A DNA stretch of 64,000 nucleotides from Tenrec ecaudatus (GCF_050624435.1 NC_134538.1:127206937-127270936), one strand, 5' to 3'; positions 38,040 through 49,423 are shown, numbered from the stretch's first letter. The notes: a model not told the origin generated them from the letters alone. Numbers and translations: made by a program.

Positions 38040-38600
38040 AGTTTATGAGGGACAGAAGGAATGGATGCACAGAGACAATAACGGATTTATCAGGAATGGG
38101 GTTAGGGAGGGTGAGGGGAAATTGGGGAGCAATCAATGGATGCGGGAGCAGGGAGGGAGCATTAGAATTGTTTGTGATTGTGTATATACAACTTTTTAAA
38201 AGCAATCTAACTATGGAAGTGTATGATAGGTGAATATTATATCAAGAAACTACTAAACAAGAAGGACACCCAACTTGACCCATGGTTACCTTGGGTGAAG
38301 GAGGAAGCGCTTTGGCTTGGAGGCGTGGAGTTCATTTTCATGATGGTGGCACCCTTTGTAACAGGATATCAATAATGGCTGTACAACACGGAGGGTATAA
38401 TCAATGGCATTCAATTATGCATAGAGAAATTGCTGAATGGGAGAATGTCTTGTGTATATTTTTTTCCGCAATTGAAAAATAATTACATGAACAATAAGTA
38501 CAAGGAAGACGAAAATATTCTACAACTGATTGTGATATGCCACTGAATTGTATGATACATGGATGAAGTGGTAATAAACTGTTTTTAAAAAAAGAAGAAA
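38040..38600 (+). mobile_element. old L1 3' end, sense
   Basis: It runs through agacaataacgg..., tggttaccttgggtgaagga and ends ccactgaattgtatgataca, with an A-rich tail (gtttttaaaaaaagaag), as in old L1 3' ends. Confidence 0.45.
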
Positions 38601-38969
38601 AATCCTTTTCTCTACTCACAAAGTTTGGCTTTCAAGTCTATTGTCCTGGGAAGAAATTGAAAATCTTATTTTGTCTGTCAATAGCTGAATATTAACCTGC
38701 TCTCCACCCCACTACCCCCCCCACACACACACATTATTCTGGCTATAACAATCCAAAGCTTACATCATCACCCCCTCTCTGGCTCATATCTAAGTTCTCA
38801 AGATGCTTCGGGATCCCTGGGGGAACGGTTGTATGCCTCTGAAAGAAAAGCATGTAAAAAGACAGCTCTTGAGTCAATTCTCAGTGATGAAAGTCCCATG
38901 TAGGCAGCATGGAACTGCATGCCTGTGGCTTTCAATGACTTATTTTCTGGAAGTCAGCCGATCTTCCAG

Positions 38970-39048
38970 GTACATCTGGGTGGACCCGAGCCTCGAACCT
39001 TTTGGTTCGCAGCTAATGTATTAACCATCTGTCCCACCGATAGACAAA
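38970..39048 (-). mobile_element. tRNA-like SINE head, antisense
   Basis: The block gggtggacccgagcctcgaa ccttttggttcgcagc resembles an older SINE head; it is not a functional tRNA because the acceptor and D-arm pairing are not apparent. Confidence 0.4.
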
Positions 39049-39147
39049 AGAGAAAACCATCCAATGTGAACAGAGGTCTGTGCGGGGAGAGTGTGAGTGG
39101 CACAGGAATACATTCCATCGGGTCACCCCACGACATGGACAAACCTA

Positions 39148-39310
39148 GATGAGAATCTCGGCTCTGCTACTTATTTGTTGAGCTTCTGCGTAGGTCAACA
39201 TCTCTAAGCTTTTGGCTCTCTCGTTTGTAGCACAGAAAAAACAAATATCACAGAAAAAATCCACACAAATATCTCCACATTTGTGAGGATGAAATAAGGC
39301 TGTGTATGTA
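39148..39310 (+). repeat. MIR, sense
   Basis: The order ctcggctctgctacttattt, gcttctgcgtaggtcaacat, gtgaggatgaaataaggc follows MIR. Confidence 0.6.
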
Positions 39311-39321
39311 TCTATTAATAG

Positions 39322-40425
39322 GAGGAGCCCTGGTGGCCTTGTGGTAACTCGTTGGACTTCTAACTGCAAGGCCAGCAGTTCAAAAGCACAGGTCTGCTCC
39401 AGGGGAGAAAGATAAGGCTTTCTGATTCTATAAAGAATTTCAGTCTTCAGAAGCAACAAAGCCCACGTGGAAGAAGCACACCAGCCTGTGTGATCACGAG
39501 GTGTTGAAGGGATCAGGTATCAGGTATCTAAGACCCAGTATAAAACCATAACCAAGGTGAATGGGAGGGGGCATGGAGCAGAGACCCAATGCCCATCTGT
39601 AGACAATTGGACATCCCCTCACAGAGGGATCCTAGGGAAGAGATGAGCCAGTCAGGCTGCAGGATAGCACCAATGTAACACACAATTTTCCCCTAGCTCT
39701 TTGGTTCTTCCTTCACCCCACTATCATGACCTCATTTCTACCTTACAAATCAGATTAGACCAGAGCATGCACACTGCTACAGATAAGAGCCCGAAACACA
39801 GTGAATCCAGGACAGATAAACCCCTCAGGGCCAACAAGGAGAGTAGAGATACCAGGAAGATTAGGGGAGGATGGGGGAGAAAGGGGGAATTGATCACAAG
39901 TATTAAATTAGAACCCCCCTCCCAGGGGAACAAATAATGGAAAAGTGGGTGAGGGGTGATGGAGGATGATGTAAGATATGGAAAAAATAATCTATAACTT
40001 ATCAAGTGTTCATAAGGGAGGGTGGGTGGGGGAGGCAGGGGAAAGAAATGGGGAGCTGATACTAGGACTCAAGTGGGAAAATGATGATGGCGGCTTATGT
40101 GCAAATGTGCTTGACACATTGGAGGAATGTATGGGTTGTGATAAGAGTTTGAGTATTTTTAAAAAACAAAATCAAAATAAAACAGCAAAAAAATTTTTTA
40201 AGTAACTGCCTAGAAAAGAATGATGGCAGCATATGTACAAACATGCCCGATACAATTGATGTATGGATTGTAATAAGCATGGTAAGAGCTCTAAGTAAAA
40301 TTATTTTTTTAAAAAAGAAAGACAAGAAAGAAAAAAAAGAATTGCAGTCTTGAAAACTTATAGGGGTTTACCATGTCCTAAAGCATTGCTATAAGTCGGA
40401 ACTGACTTGATGGCAGGCAGCACGA
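39322..40425 (+). mobile_element. AfroSINE, sense, split by an L1 insertion
   Basis: Left half 39322-39447 (ggagccctggtggccttgtg ... aaagaatttcagtctt) and right half 40336-40425 (aaagaattgcagtctt ... ttgctataagtcggaactga) join into one SINE. Confidence 0.9.
39448..40335 (+). mobile_element. younger L1 3'UTR insertion, sense, with a second L1 end in tandem
   Basis: The L1 begins mid-3'UTR (cagaagcaacaaagcccacg) and is flanked by 16-bp repeats that differ at one position (39432-39447 and 40336-40351). After a first A-rich end at about 40150-40200, a further L1 3' end follows at 40212-40320 (gatggcagcatatgtacaaa ... gagctctaagtaaaatt). Confidence 0.85.
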
Positions 40426-40579
40426 ATCACATATACAGATGTGTAAGAACAGGTACTGCCACTAGGGATGCAGTTTATAAGTGTACAGGCTTATTCTGAA
40501 CAAAACCTGTTTAACCCTGCCTCTGCAATCATGGGGCTGCACACGCTCATCCTCGCTTCATTGGAGTGTCTTCCAAAAT

Positions 40580-41000
40580 AAAGAAGGTACGACCCCACAG
40601 AGCGGCTCCCTAGGACTAGTTATTCTGCTCAGAAGGGTGTGCCGATGATTTGGATGAGCCCAATGGTAGTCTTGAACTCATTAGTGAACTGCATTGGTGA
40701 AAGAAAGGCCAGGCAAGTTGACGAAGTAAGTTTCCATCCCGGACAATGCACTTGCTCATTCTTTGGGAGGTGCCGGGCTGTCCTGTGTGAATTTCATTGG
40801 GACACCTTGCCCTCGCCACTCTACATTACTGAATGTGCCTCTTCCAACTCCTTTTTGTTTCCCAGACTCGACCATTTAAAAGGAACACAATGAGTCCTTT
40901 GAGGATGCCAACAGTGTCCTTTTGATGTCGTGTAAATCAAAGAGTTCAGAACTCCTCCAAGAAGAATTGGAGAGAAGGAAACACTCCCTTCCGAAGTGTC
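40580..41000 (+). mobile_element. mariner-like transposase C-terminal remnant
   Basis: A frame near 40840 reads SFLFPRLDHLKGTQ then stop, closely like the FLFPxLKxxLKGxxFES segment that follows the DDD catalytic core in mariner transposases. Text beyond fits FQNSxxKW-type C-termini in another frame. No inverted ends were identified. Confidence 0.55.
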
Positions 41001-41329
41001 TAGATAGGCCCAGGTGAAGAATATGCCTCGACCCAGCACATTCACATTTTGATATTTTTGTTTATCACAAGGGTTTCTGTGATCTCATAGCTATGTTTGT
41101 TGACTTACCCTGGTATGAACTACTTCGTGGAATTCCTGGCACATAGTAGCTGCTCTTATTTTATCAGTAACATATATGTCTGATCACATGTCTGCGAATG
41201 CATTTACAAACTCACCTACACACTCACATTTAGAATGTGAACATGTGTACTAGTGTTTCTATCATGTTATTGATTTTACTATTAGGCACCATCAAATTGG
41301 TTTCTACTCAGAGAACCCACATATAGCAG

Positions 41330-41660
41330 ATTGAAACTCCCTAGTCTCGACCAATCTTCATAACTCTTATGTTGGGGCCCACTGTTGAGGCCAATTTTGT
41401 AAGTTCATCTCATTGGTGGGCTTCCTCCTTAGTGTGGATCCTCTCCTTTGCCCAGCATGCTGTCCTTCCCCAGGCACTGGACTCTCCTGACAACATGACC
41501 CAAGGACATGAGCTGAAGTCTTGCCATCCTTGCTTCTAAGAGAGCATTCTGCTGCGCTTCTTCCACGATAGATTTTCTTTCCATTGAATGTTCAAAATAC
41601 TGTGCACTGCCAGAAAAACAAACAAAGAAATCTGTCCTTTTACACATAGTATTCTCCAAT
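41330..41660 (-). mobile_element. RTE LINE 3' fragment, antisense
   Basis: Text cctttgcccagcatgctgtc cttcc and gccatccttgcttctaagag complements the RTE region after the RT. The minus-strand 76-codon frame contains ALLEARMARLQL, as in RTE proteins. Confidence 0.75.
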
Positions 41661-42548
41661 TAATATTTTAGTCTCTGCTCAGGATTAAGTTCAACTGATC
41701 CTGCTGATGTGAGAAATTATTGCTCACCAGCTTGTTAAACCGAATTCCTTTATCAGCGTCTTGCTTCTTCTTGGTTCCTGCCAAGTTTCATAGTCTGCAG
41801 AATCTTAGAGCGCTTAAAGTTATCTTTATCAGGTGAAGGTGGGTCATTCATTAGTTTGAACTGTGGAGAAGCTAGATATGAAGAAAAGGAAGGAAGAAAG
41901 AGAGAGAGGAGAGAGGGAGGGCCAGCACGACAGGAGCAGGAGAGGAGGGGGTGGAAGAAAGACTCAAACGTAGCTTCTCCCAAAAATGTTGATTCTGTCT
42001 TGACTGACCGGTGTAAAGGGCACTGTGATGCTTAGGTAGTAGACGTTTTCTCACCATGTAGTGAATGAGCACACAGTGCAGAGATTGCCTGTCTGATAGA
42101 CTCTTCAGATCTCTTAGATGATTCATTCACTGAATGGGCTCCCTGAGCTTCTGCAGAGTGGCATTCAATTATGACTCTGTGACCTACACAGACAAGTCTT
42201 GTCCTTCTGAGAAAGGTCTTTTGATACAAAGTGGTATAGCTATCAGGAGGATGTATAGGTTCTTACCTATCCCAGGGGAAGGTAAAGTTGTTTTTTGTTG
42301 GTAAAAGATCAGACAGCAAATATTTTAGACTTAACTCTTGTGATCGTCACCACAGGCAGCCATAGACAATACATAAGTGAGTGAGCCAATAAAATTATTT
42401 ATAGGCGCTAAAATTGAAATTTTACCTAACTTTTCACTTGTCATAAAATAGAATCCTTTGGTTCTTTTTTAAAAGGCTTTAGAAATGAGAGCTAACAAAC
42501 AAGAGTGGGCTTATTTGGCGCTGGGGCTATGATTTGCTGACTACCTGC
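41661..42548. other. no gene; purine-rich patch
   Basis: A GA-rich stretch lies at 41880-41925. Otherwise unassigned. Confidence 0.5.
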
Positions 42549-43010
42549 TGTGGAAGTTGCATAATTTCATGTCAACTTGATCAATAAGTGAAGGGGTGGG
42601 GGCTAGCCTGTCAGTCAGGTCACTCCCTGAAGATGCCTCCTTGTGGGTGGCATCTTCTCATGGAGAATCAGGGAACTTCCTCTCTGTCCTTTTCATCTTC
42701 CTCTTGGCAAGCCATGTGGAGCCACACTGAGACCTGTGAGAGCCCTGGAGATGCTTCCACCGCCAGTGGATGCAAAGCCTTGTGGATCCACAAGACTGCA
42801 TCCACTGACCTGTGATCTTCCTGCATTTTGCATCATTGTGTGTGCTGCCTGAGTCTGAAGAGGAATTTATGGACACGTATCGAACATATGAACTTGATCT
42901 GTATTTGGCTGGGATGTTTTCTTAATATACAATCACTTTCATTAAAGCTCTCTCTTACACATAGATGAGCATCTTTGGATTTGTTTCTCTAGTGAACCCA
43001 GCCTCACACA
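42549..43010 (+). mobile_element. ERVL (MLT2-like) solo LTR, sense
   Basis: Starts tgtggaagttgcataatttc atgtcaac and ends tctctagtgaacccagcctc acaca. Flanks cctgc and cgtgc match at four of five. A cattaaagctctctcttaca segment near the end resembles the polyadenylation region of the 31.2-kb copy. Confidence 0.8.
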
Positions 43011-44339
43011 CGTGCCATGTAGAATGGTATTTTGGAATCGCTGAGAGAGTTTGTCGGCCTCTGCCACACACCTGTAACCCTCCAGGGAATGCTTGACTCC
43101 AGTCAGATTGGCTGTTGCTGCTGGGAGCCTTGGACTGAATCTCCCACTCGTAGCAGCTCCAATGTGACAGAGTTGAAGTGACCCAGAGGTTTTCTGGTCT
43201 CTAATCTTTACAGAAGCAGGTCCTTTGTCCTCACAGCTAGCTGCTGGCAGTGTCATCACTAGTGTCAGAGCCAGACGACAAGTCCAACAGTCCTGAATGG
43301 GGAAGTGAGGATTAAGGAATAAAGAGAGACGGAAAGTATTGGGAGGGCAACAGTGAATACTGAAGCCTCGAGTTTATTCTACACACTCCTTTTATCCATG
43401 CAGAAACAACCCGGACTTAACTATCTCATTGTTAAGCAAGCACATTTGATACACATAGCAACTCTATCTTCTGCCAAGCCAGATATCCTTGAGAAAATTA
43501 AACAACCTGTTTTTCCGGCCCTTGCATACTTTCTTCTTCGACAGTCTGTTCAAAGCATTAAGTCACAGAAGAAATCAGCAAACACTGACACATAGGTCAT
43601 GAGAATTCTCAGCCGTTTCAAGACTGAGTCTTAATGGCCTTCAACACACTAGGGGAATGCAAGGGGTTCATCCCACACTGGGGGACACTGTCAGAGGGGG
43701 TGACACCAATGACTATCAAAATTTTGTCCAGTGTTTCAAGTATATTTATTATTTTATAAAAATATCCTTGTAGCTAGCTATAATACCCAAACCTTTTTGT
43801 TTTCTTTCTTTTATTTTTTTTGGTAAGCCCAGCTTACATGTGTCAATATACCTATAACGTTAAACATCTATGCTAAATTGCTTTTGAACCTTTTAATGCA
43901 CCTTAGAACTGTCAATATCACACAGCTTTAATGTGTTTCGTATCACGTGGTCTCATCTACACAAGTTACAAGCTGTTGTTTTTGGTCCCTTCAGTGTTTT
44001 TATATTTACTGATTTTATCAAAACTTTTGGTGTTTTAACTATAATATGGTAGCACATTTGAAGTATTTATAAACTTTTATAATAACTTTTTTGAAAATGA
44101 AATAATAATTAAGGGAAAGGAGAAAAAATTTAAAGGCTTCGTCTTGCTTACTAACAATGCTGTAATGAATTACGTTGTAATTCAGTGCAAGGAACATGTT
44201 ACAAAGCATATGAAAAGGTTGCATTTAAGCAATTTACAACGATATTCATCACAAATGATTCATTGATAAAATTTGATGATCAACATTACTAAGGAATCTA
44301 CATAGTCTGGTACAGGAGGAGGTCGATGATGGGCCGGGG
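43011..44339. other. no feature recognised
   Basis: Unique-looking, AT-rich at its right side (43730-44240). Short frames are not recognised. Confidence 0.5.
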
Positions 44340-44469
44340 GCGGCAGAGGATGACACTAAATTACTCCACTGAGTGACACCAACCCTACTGACTCCACTGC
44401 TACTAGGTGGCTTTAACCAGCCAAACTTTTGGTTAGCGTTAGCCACTGAACAATTAGCCATTGCCCCAA
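44340..44469 (-). mobile_element. AfroSINE remnant, antisense
   Basis: Head text ccaaacttttggttagcgtt agccactgaac directly abuts the SPIN element. Confidence 0.5.
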
Positions 44470-45141
44470 CAGGGGTTCTCAACGGGTGGGTCGTGACCCC
44501 CTTGGGTCACATAGTCGCCTAAGACCGTCGGAAATACGGGTTTTCTGATGGTCTTAGGAAACAAGACACAGCTCCTCTATGGTCTCCAGGCGGGTCCGCC
44601 CATAGACGAGTGCCCGGCGTGAAGACTGACCACACTTTGAGACAGGGGTCCTCAAACTTTTTAAACAGGGGCCAGTTCACTGTCCCTCAGACCCGTTGAG
44701 GGTCGGACTGTAGTTAAAAAAACAAGACTATGAACGAATTCCTATGCACACTGCACATATCTTATTTTGAAGTCAAAAAAACCAAACAGGGCAAAACCAC
44801 CTGGCAGGCTGGATAAATGTCCTCCGAGAGCTGCATGTGGCCCCCAGGCCATAGTTTGAGGACGTCTGCTTTAAGACATTTCATTTCTTTGATGTTAGAA
44901 ACAAATATTTCACAATATTTAATTACATATTGTTTTTGTGATTCATCACTATGCTTTAATTATGTTCAACTTGTAACAATGAAAATATATCCTGCAAATC
45001 AGATATTTACATTACAATTCATTACAGTAGCAAAATTGCAGTTATGAAGTAGCAACGAAAATAACTTTATGCTTGGGGGGTCCCCACAGCATGAGAAACT
45101 GTATTAAAGGGTTGCAGCATTAGGACGGTTCAGAACCACTG
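44470..45141 (+). mobile_element. SPIN (hAT) transposon, non-autonomous, carrying a nested hAT
   Basis: The left end caggggttctcaacgggtgg gtcgtgacccc and the right end gcattaggacggttcagaac cactg are SPIN termini. Internal SPIN text is clear at 44915-45060 (aattacatattgtttttgtg, gctttaattatgttcaactt, agcaaaattgcagttatgaa). A second hAT interrupts it. No transposase frame remains. Its own 8-bp duplication is not visible (tgccccaa versus ctttagaa), so the left edge may be disturbed. Confidence 0.85.
44643..44868 (+). mobile_element. second hAT element (OC1-like) nested in SPIN
   Basis: Ends are inverted repeats: CAGGGGTCCTCAAACTTTTT at the left and ATAGTTTGAGGACGTCTG at the right. The flanks ctttgaga and ctttaaga form an 8-bp duplication with one difference, as expected of hAT elements. 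At 226 bp it is a miniature, non-autonomous copy. The name OC1/OposCharlie-like is from memory. Confidence 0.85.
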
Positions 45142-45461
45142 CTTTAGAAGTTTTCTTGAAGAAAAAAAGAAGGTGGAGATTTTCCTTGGGGACAGTGCTC
45201 TCTGAGTTGTTTTCAGTCTTTCCGGTTACATGGTAGTGTTAACAAATACTTGACTATCACCTTCCTGATGTGTCGGGGGAGGGGGGCAGTTTTCCCTGAA
45301 GCCCAGTTCCCTAATGCACTCACCCATGTTATTTCACTAGACCGCCCTATTCATGTACACTAGATTTTAAGGATTTTGTATTAAAAAAAGATGGTCATCT
45401 CATTAACTATTAAAATGTTGACTTGATGTTGATATATCATTTGTCTATAGTTATATATAAT

Positions 45462-46200
45462 TGTTAAGGTTTTGTGTCAACTTGGCTGGGCTAGGTCAAG
45501 ATCCTCCATCATTTGGCAATTAAGACGTAGTAATTCCCCATGATGAGATCTCCTTGCGAGTGTGGCCTGCTTCCCATATAAGTAGAGGCTGTGGAAATGT
45601 TTCCTTTCTTAAAAAAAACACACAAATGTAAAAAACAAAACACACACACATATTATTGGGAGTTAATACAGATATCATATCATTCCATAGTTCAATCACA
45701 TCAAGCAGTATTGTACAACTGCTATCACAATCAGTTTCAAAATATTTTCTTCCTTCCTGAACTTCTTGACATCAGCTCCCTTTTAGCCCCCCTCCCCCAC
45801 CATCACCACTGTACTCCTCTCCCCAATCCTCACCCCTAAAACTCTTATTCTACTTGCTATCTCTATAGGTTTTCCTTGCTTTTTACTGGATCTGGATCCT
45901 ACATTGGATCATTGACCTAGGTTCTTGGGCTTGAGACAGCCCCTGGCTTATTACCTGGGAGCCATTAGCAGTCTGCTGTCTTACCTGTCCATCTTTGATG
46001 CATTCAATGTATCCAACCTTGCCATATTGCCTAACGATCCCACGAGTCATCAGTAGCATGCTGACTTTGGATTCATTCACTTTTGTAGCCAGAAGCATGT
46101 TGTCTGACCTGCCAATCTTGGATTCACCAGCCCATGCAGCTGTACAAGACATCTGACCCACAGACCTGCCTCTACAACTGTGTGAGTCGTTTCCTTGATA
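45462..46200 (+). mobile_element. ERVL (MLT2-like) LTR, sense, interrupted
   Basis: Starts tgttaaggttttgtgtcaac ttggctggg. An antisense L1-like piece is inserted at about 45610-45895, and LTR-like text resumes after it (cttgggcttgagacagcccc). The right end (actgtgtgagtcgtttcctt) is approximate. Confidence 0.5.
45610..45895 (-). mobile_element. L1 3' end of an older subfamily, antisense
   Basis: tattattgggagttaataca, gctatcacaatcagtttcaa and cttgacatcagctcccttt correspond to diverged versions of the younger L1 3' end. Confidence 0.6.
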
Positions 46201-46711
46201 GACACCTTCCTATATATGTTAACAACAACAAAAATCCACAACCTGAAAACATCAAGTAACTGAAAGCTAATATGCTTCCTCCCCTTCTCCCCCATTTTCT
46301 TTTCATTGTCCCTCTTACTTGGTTCTTAAATACAAAATTATACCTTTATAATAGCTTTGATCATTTATCATTCCAAAGGAGCACTAAGAAATACAGTATA
46401 ATTAAAGTGCCCATGTAACCACAATAAACTTGCCTGAATCTTAATCTGTCCATCATCTCACATCTTCTTCTGCCTCCTGAAATGGGTACAAAGATCTGGC
46501 TTCGAAAGTATTTTTCCTTCTTTTTTAGAGCTTTGCACACCAATACCCTCCTGAGAGTGTCAGACCTCACTTCGACCATTAACTCAAAATCTTCTACGTC
46601 TGTCTGTCTTCTGCCAGGTCCAAAATTATAGAGTCATTTAGGCACGTTTGATCACATCGGCTCTGATTCAGGCAAGAAGGCAGCATCGTGAGTCTTTGAA
46701 GAAAGAGACCA

Positions 46712-46907
46712 AATCAAAAACCAAACTAACTGCCACTGAGTGAATGCTGACTTAGAGCAAGTGATCCTTATCGATCAGGATAGAGCTGCTCCCGTGAGTT
46801 CCCTAGATGCTAACGCTCCACAGGAGTAGAAAGCCGCATCTTTCTCCAGAAGAGCTGGCTGGTAGTTTTGAACTCAGCACATAAGCTCTGCACCACTGGA
46901 GCTTGGA
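46712..46907 (-). mobile_element. AfroSINE, antisense
   Basis: Tail ccaaactaactgccactgag tgaatgc; body caggagtagaaagccgcatc; head decayed. Confidence 0.8.
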
Positions 46908-47267
46908 GGAAAAGGACAGAAGTGGGGAAAGTCCTCGCCTATGGATAGCATGCAGAGACATGTAATGCATGTGATACATGTAATGATTTTTCTTTCCCTT
47001 GGATTCAGTAATCTTTTAAATGGGCTTAACTATTACTATAAGTCATGGTTTTTATTAGGTTATTGCTAATGCTTTGTTTACATATTACTTTTTATATTAT
47101 TTTTTTATTAAAGGCATGAGAGCTATATCCTATTGAAGGTTTTATGTTCACAGAGAGATTGAGAAGATAGAGTATCCATGTACTTGACACTAATTTTCCC
47201 AATCATTAGCATCTTATATGCATATGGTGCATTTGTTTCGATTAATAAATCATATAGCACTACTAAC

Positions 47268-47480
47268 GAAAGAAGGACATCATGCTTGGTAAATCAGAGG
47301 GACCGTGAAAAATAGGACGGCCTTCAAGGAGAAGGACTGACACAGCGAGTGAGTGAGACACTGGGCTCAAGCCCAGGAACAATTGTGAGACTGGCACAGG
47401 ACTGGGGAGTGTTTCATTCTGTTGGGCATGAGGTCCTATGGGTCAGAACAGACTCAATGGCCGCTAACAACAAAGTTTAT
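47268..47480 (+). mobile_element. RTE LINE 3' end, sense
   Basis: gaaggacatcatgcttggta, ggctcaagcccaggaacaat tgtgag, gtgtttcattctgttgggca and caatggccgctaacaacaa follow the RTE tail. Confidence 0.85.
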
Positions 47481-47484
47481 GCAA

Positions 47485-47686
47485 GGAACCCAGGGTGTGC
47501 AGTGATTAACCACTTACCTGTTAACCGGAAGGCCGGTGTTCCAAATCCAACAGCTGCTCCATTGTACGAAGAGAGAGCAGTCTGGTTCTGTAACTGTTTG
47601 CAACATTGGAAACCATAAGGAACAGTTCTATTCTGTCCTGTAGGGTTGCAATGAGTCAAATTTACTCACTGGCAGTGAGTTTTAAA
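47485..47686 (+). mobile_element. AfroSINE, sense
   Basis: Head ggaacccagggtgtgcagtg; body accggaaggccggtgttcca; tail tagggttgcaatgagtcaaa ... ggcagtgagtttt. Confidence 0.85.
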
Positions 47687-47712
47687 GATCAGATTTTCTT
47701 AAAAGTTCTTCT

Positions 47713-47820
47713 TTCTTCTTCTTCTTCTTCTTCTTCTTCTTCTTCTTCTTCTTCTTCTTCTTCTTCTTCTTCTTCTTCTTCTTCTTCTTCTTCTTCTTCT
47801 TCTTCTTCTTCTTCTTCTTC
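47713..47820 (+). repeat. (TTC)36 microsatellite, equal to (GAA)36 on the minus strand
   Basis: 108 bases of uninterrupted TTC; a near-match extends a few bases leftwards (ttcttcttt). It lies 27 bp after the AfroSINE tail. Pure GAA/TTC tracts of this length can form triplex DNA. The poly-Ser frame across it is not a gene. Confidence 0.98.
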
Positions 47821-48924
47821 ACCCAAAGCCCCTTTTTCTATCCTAGGGTCTTATCAAGATGCCCCACTACATTTAGTGCTCATGCTCTTAGTCTCTTCTC
47901 GGCTGTAACAGTCTCAGGTGTTCCTTGTGATAGCCTGGGCAGGTTTGAGGAATCTCAGGATTTTTGTAGACTGCCCCCCACTTGGGATTTCCTTGATCTT
48001 TCCCCTCATTTGAAAGTTGAGATGGAGCCCATCCGAATGACACACGTGTAGCCATCGTGTCTCTGTAGTCTCATCTGATCCATGACAGTTTCTGTCTTTT
48101 CTTCTTTCATGACCTCAGGACCCTTGAGATGTGCTGCGGGATACTGTACAGAATGCCCCTCGGTTTTTGTTTGAGGTTTTAGCTTGATTAGATTGGGATT
48201 ATGCATTATTGTCACAGAAAAGAGGGATTTAAGGAGACAATGAAGACTAAATATAATGTGATATCATAAAGGGGAACCTAGAGCAGAGAAAAGGATATCT
48301 TGCTCTATGGCACAGTCTTTCACAGAGGCGATGCCCCTTCTCAGAGCATCGTGTCAGGGGTACTTGATGTATGTGGATATGTTTGTTACTGATGTTTTAA
48401 ACCTTTGCCATTTGGTTAAGACCGTGTATGCCAGCTTTTTCACTACATAATTATTGTTTTTCCTTTGTAATGACTATATTAGGTAGGGATGGTAGTGGTG
48501 GTGAGGAAATGCTTTGAATATATACAAACATCTTGTTTCTCAAACATTTGCCTTTTAACTTAGCATCTACTTAGCGGGGGGCCCTTGTTTACAACAATTA
48601 TTACTCTGAGGTTCTAATGGTGATTTCCTACTTCCCTTCTTTCTACTCAAATCATCAATAGGAATTCTTCTGTAAGGAAGAGTTATCCCTTCTCCATTGA
48701 TTATGTATATTAATATGGGCTCAAGCATTTTTGTGTAATATTTGAGGTTTTATCTTAATAACTTTTAAAATGCTCATAAAATGCTTTAAATGGAAGATAT
48801 TAATGAATTTTTAAGACAGATGAAGATATTTTGATTTATTCATTTGTTGGTACGCATTCCATTTTATTACCAAGGTGTCAAGTAAAATATAAATTTCTTC
48901 AAAGTAAGGAGTAGACAGTATAAT
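47821..48924. other. no feature recognised
   Basis: Unique-looking sequence. Confidence 0.5.
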
Positions 48925-49130
48925 CTTGTGGTTTGAATGGGTAGACTTCGAGAATTGCATTGCCTGGTTTCTGAGCCAGATTTTGTTCTGTGACTTGGGC
49001 TGAGGATCTTGTCTTCTCTGTTTTCCTTGCCCTCTCATTCCACATCTCACCTATGAAATGAATTTGTCGGCAGTCTCTACCACAAAGGATATTTGAGGGT
49101 GAAATGAGATAGTGCCTATAGATTCTCTAG
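48925..49130 (+). repeat. MIR-like, sense
   Basis: The order tgcctggtttctgagccaga, cacctatgaaatgaatttgt, tgagggtgaaatgagatagt follows MIR. Confidence 0.5.
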
Positions 49131-49423
49131 CACAAAGCCTCTCAAACTGTGTCACTGAATGTTGGAGTCACAAAAAAAAATGGGAACAATGGAAATTTAG
49201 GAATGCATTGACCAATTAATAATTCAAAATTAAATGCATCAGGAATCGGAGAACTTTCTGACTGTACTTGGCAGTGTTGCAAGTTTCTTGGGTTGCCAGT
49301 GATAAATATTAAAATGCTCTGAAATTCTAGGCTGGTGCTTGGGTGTGTAATAGGTTCTCGAGAAATGTTTGTTGGCTTATTATAAATAATAAGGAGCTGA
49401 AGTCATGATAACCCTATCTGTGA

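Noticed and set aside
38970..39048. tRNA gene
   Set aside because: The text looks like a SINE head; no full cloverleaf can be formed.
44462..45149. 8-bp duplication around the outer SPIN
   Set aside because: The flanks tgccccaa and ctttagaa do not match, so no duplication is claimed for it.
47606..47908. poly-serine open frame
   Set aside because: It is the translation of the (TTC)n tract with repeat-derived flanks.
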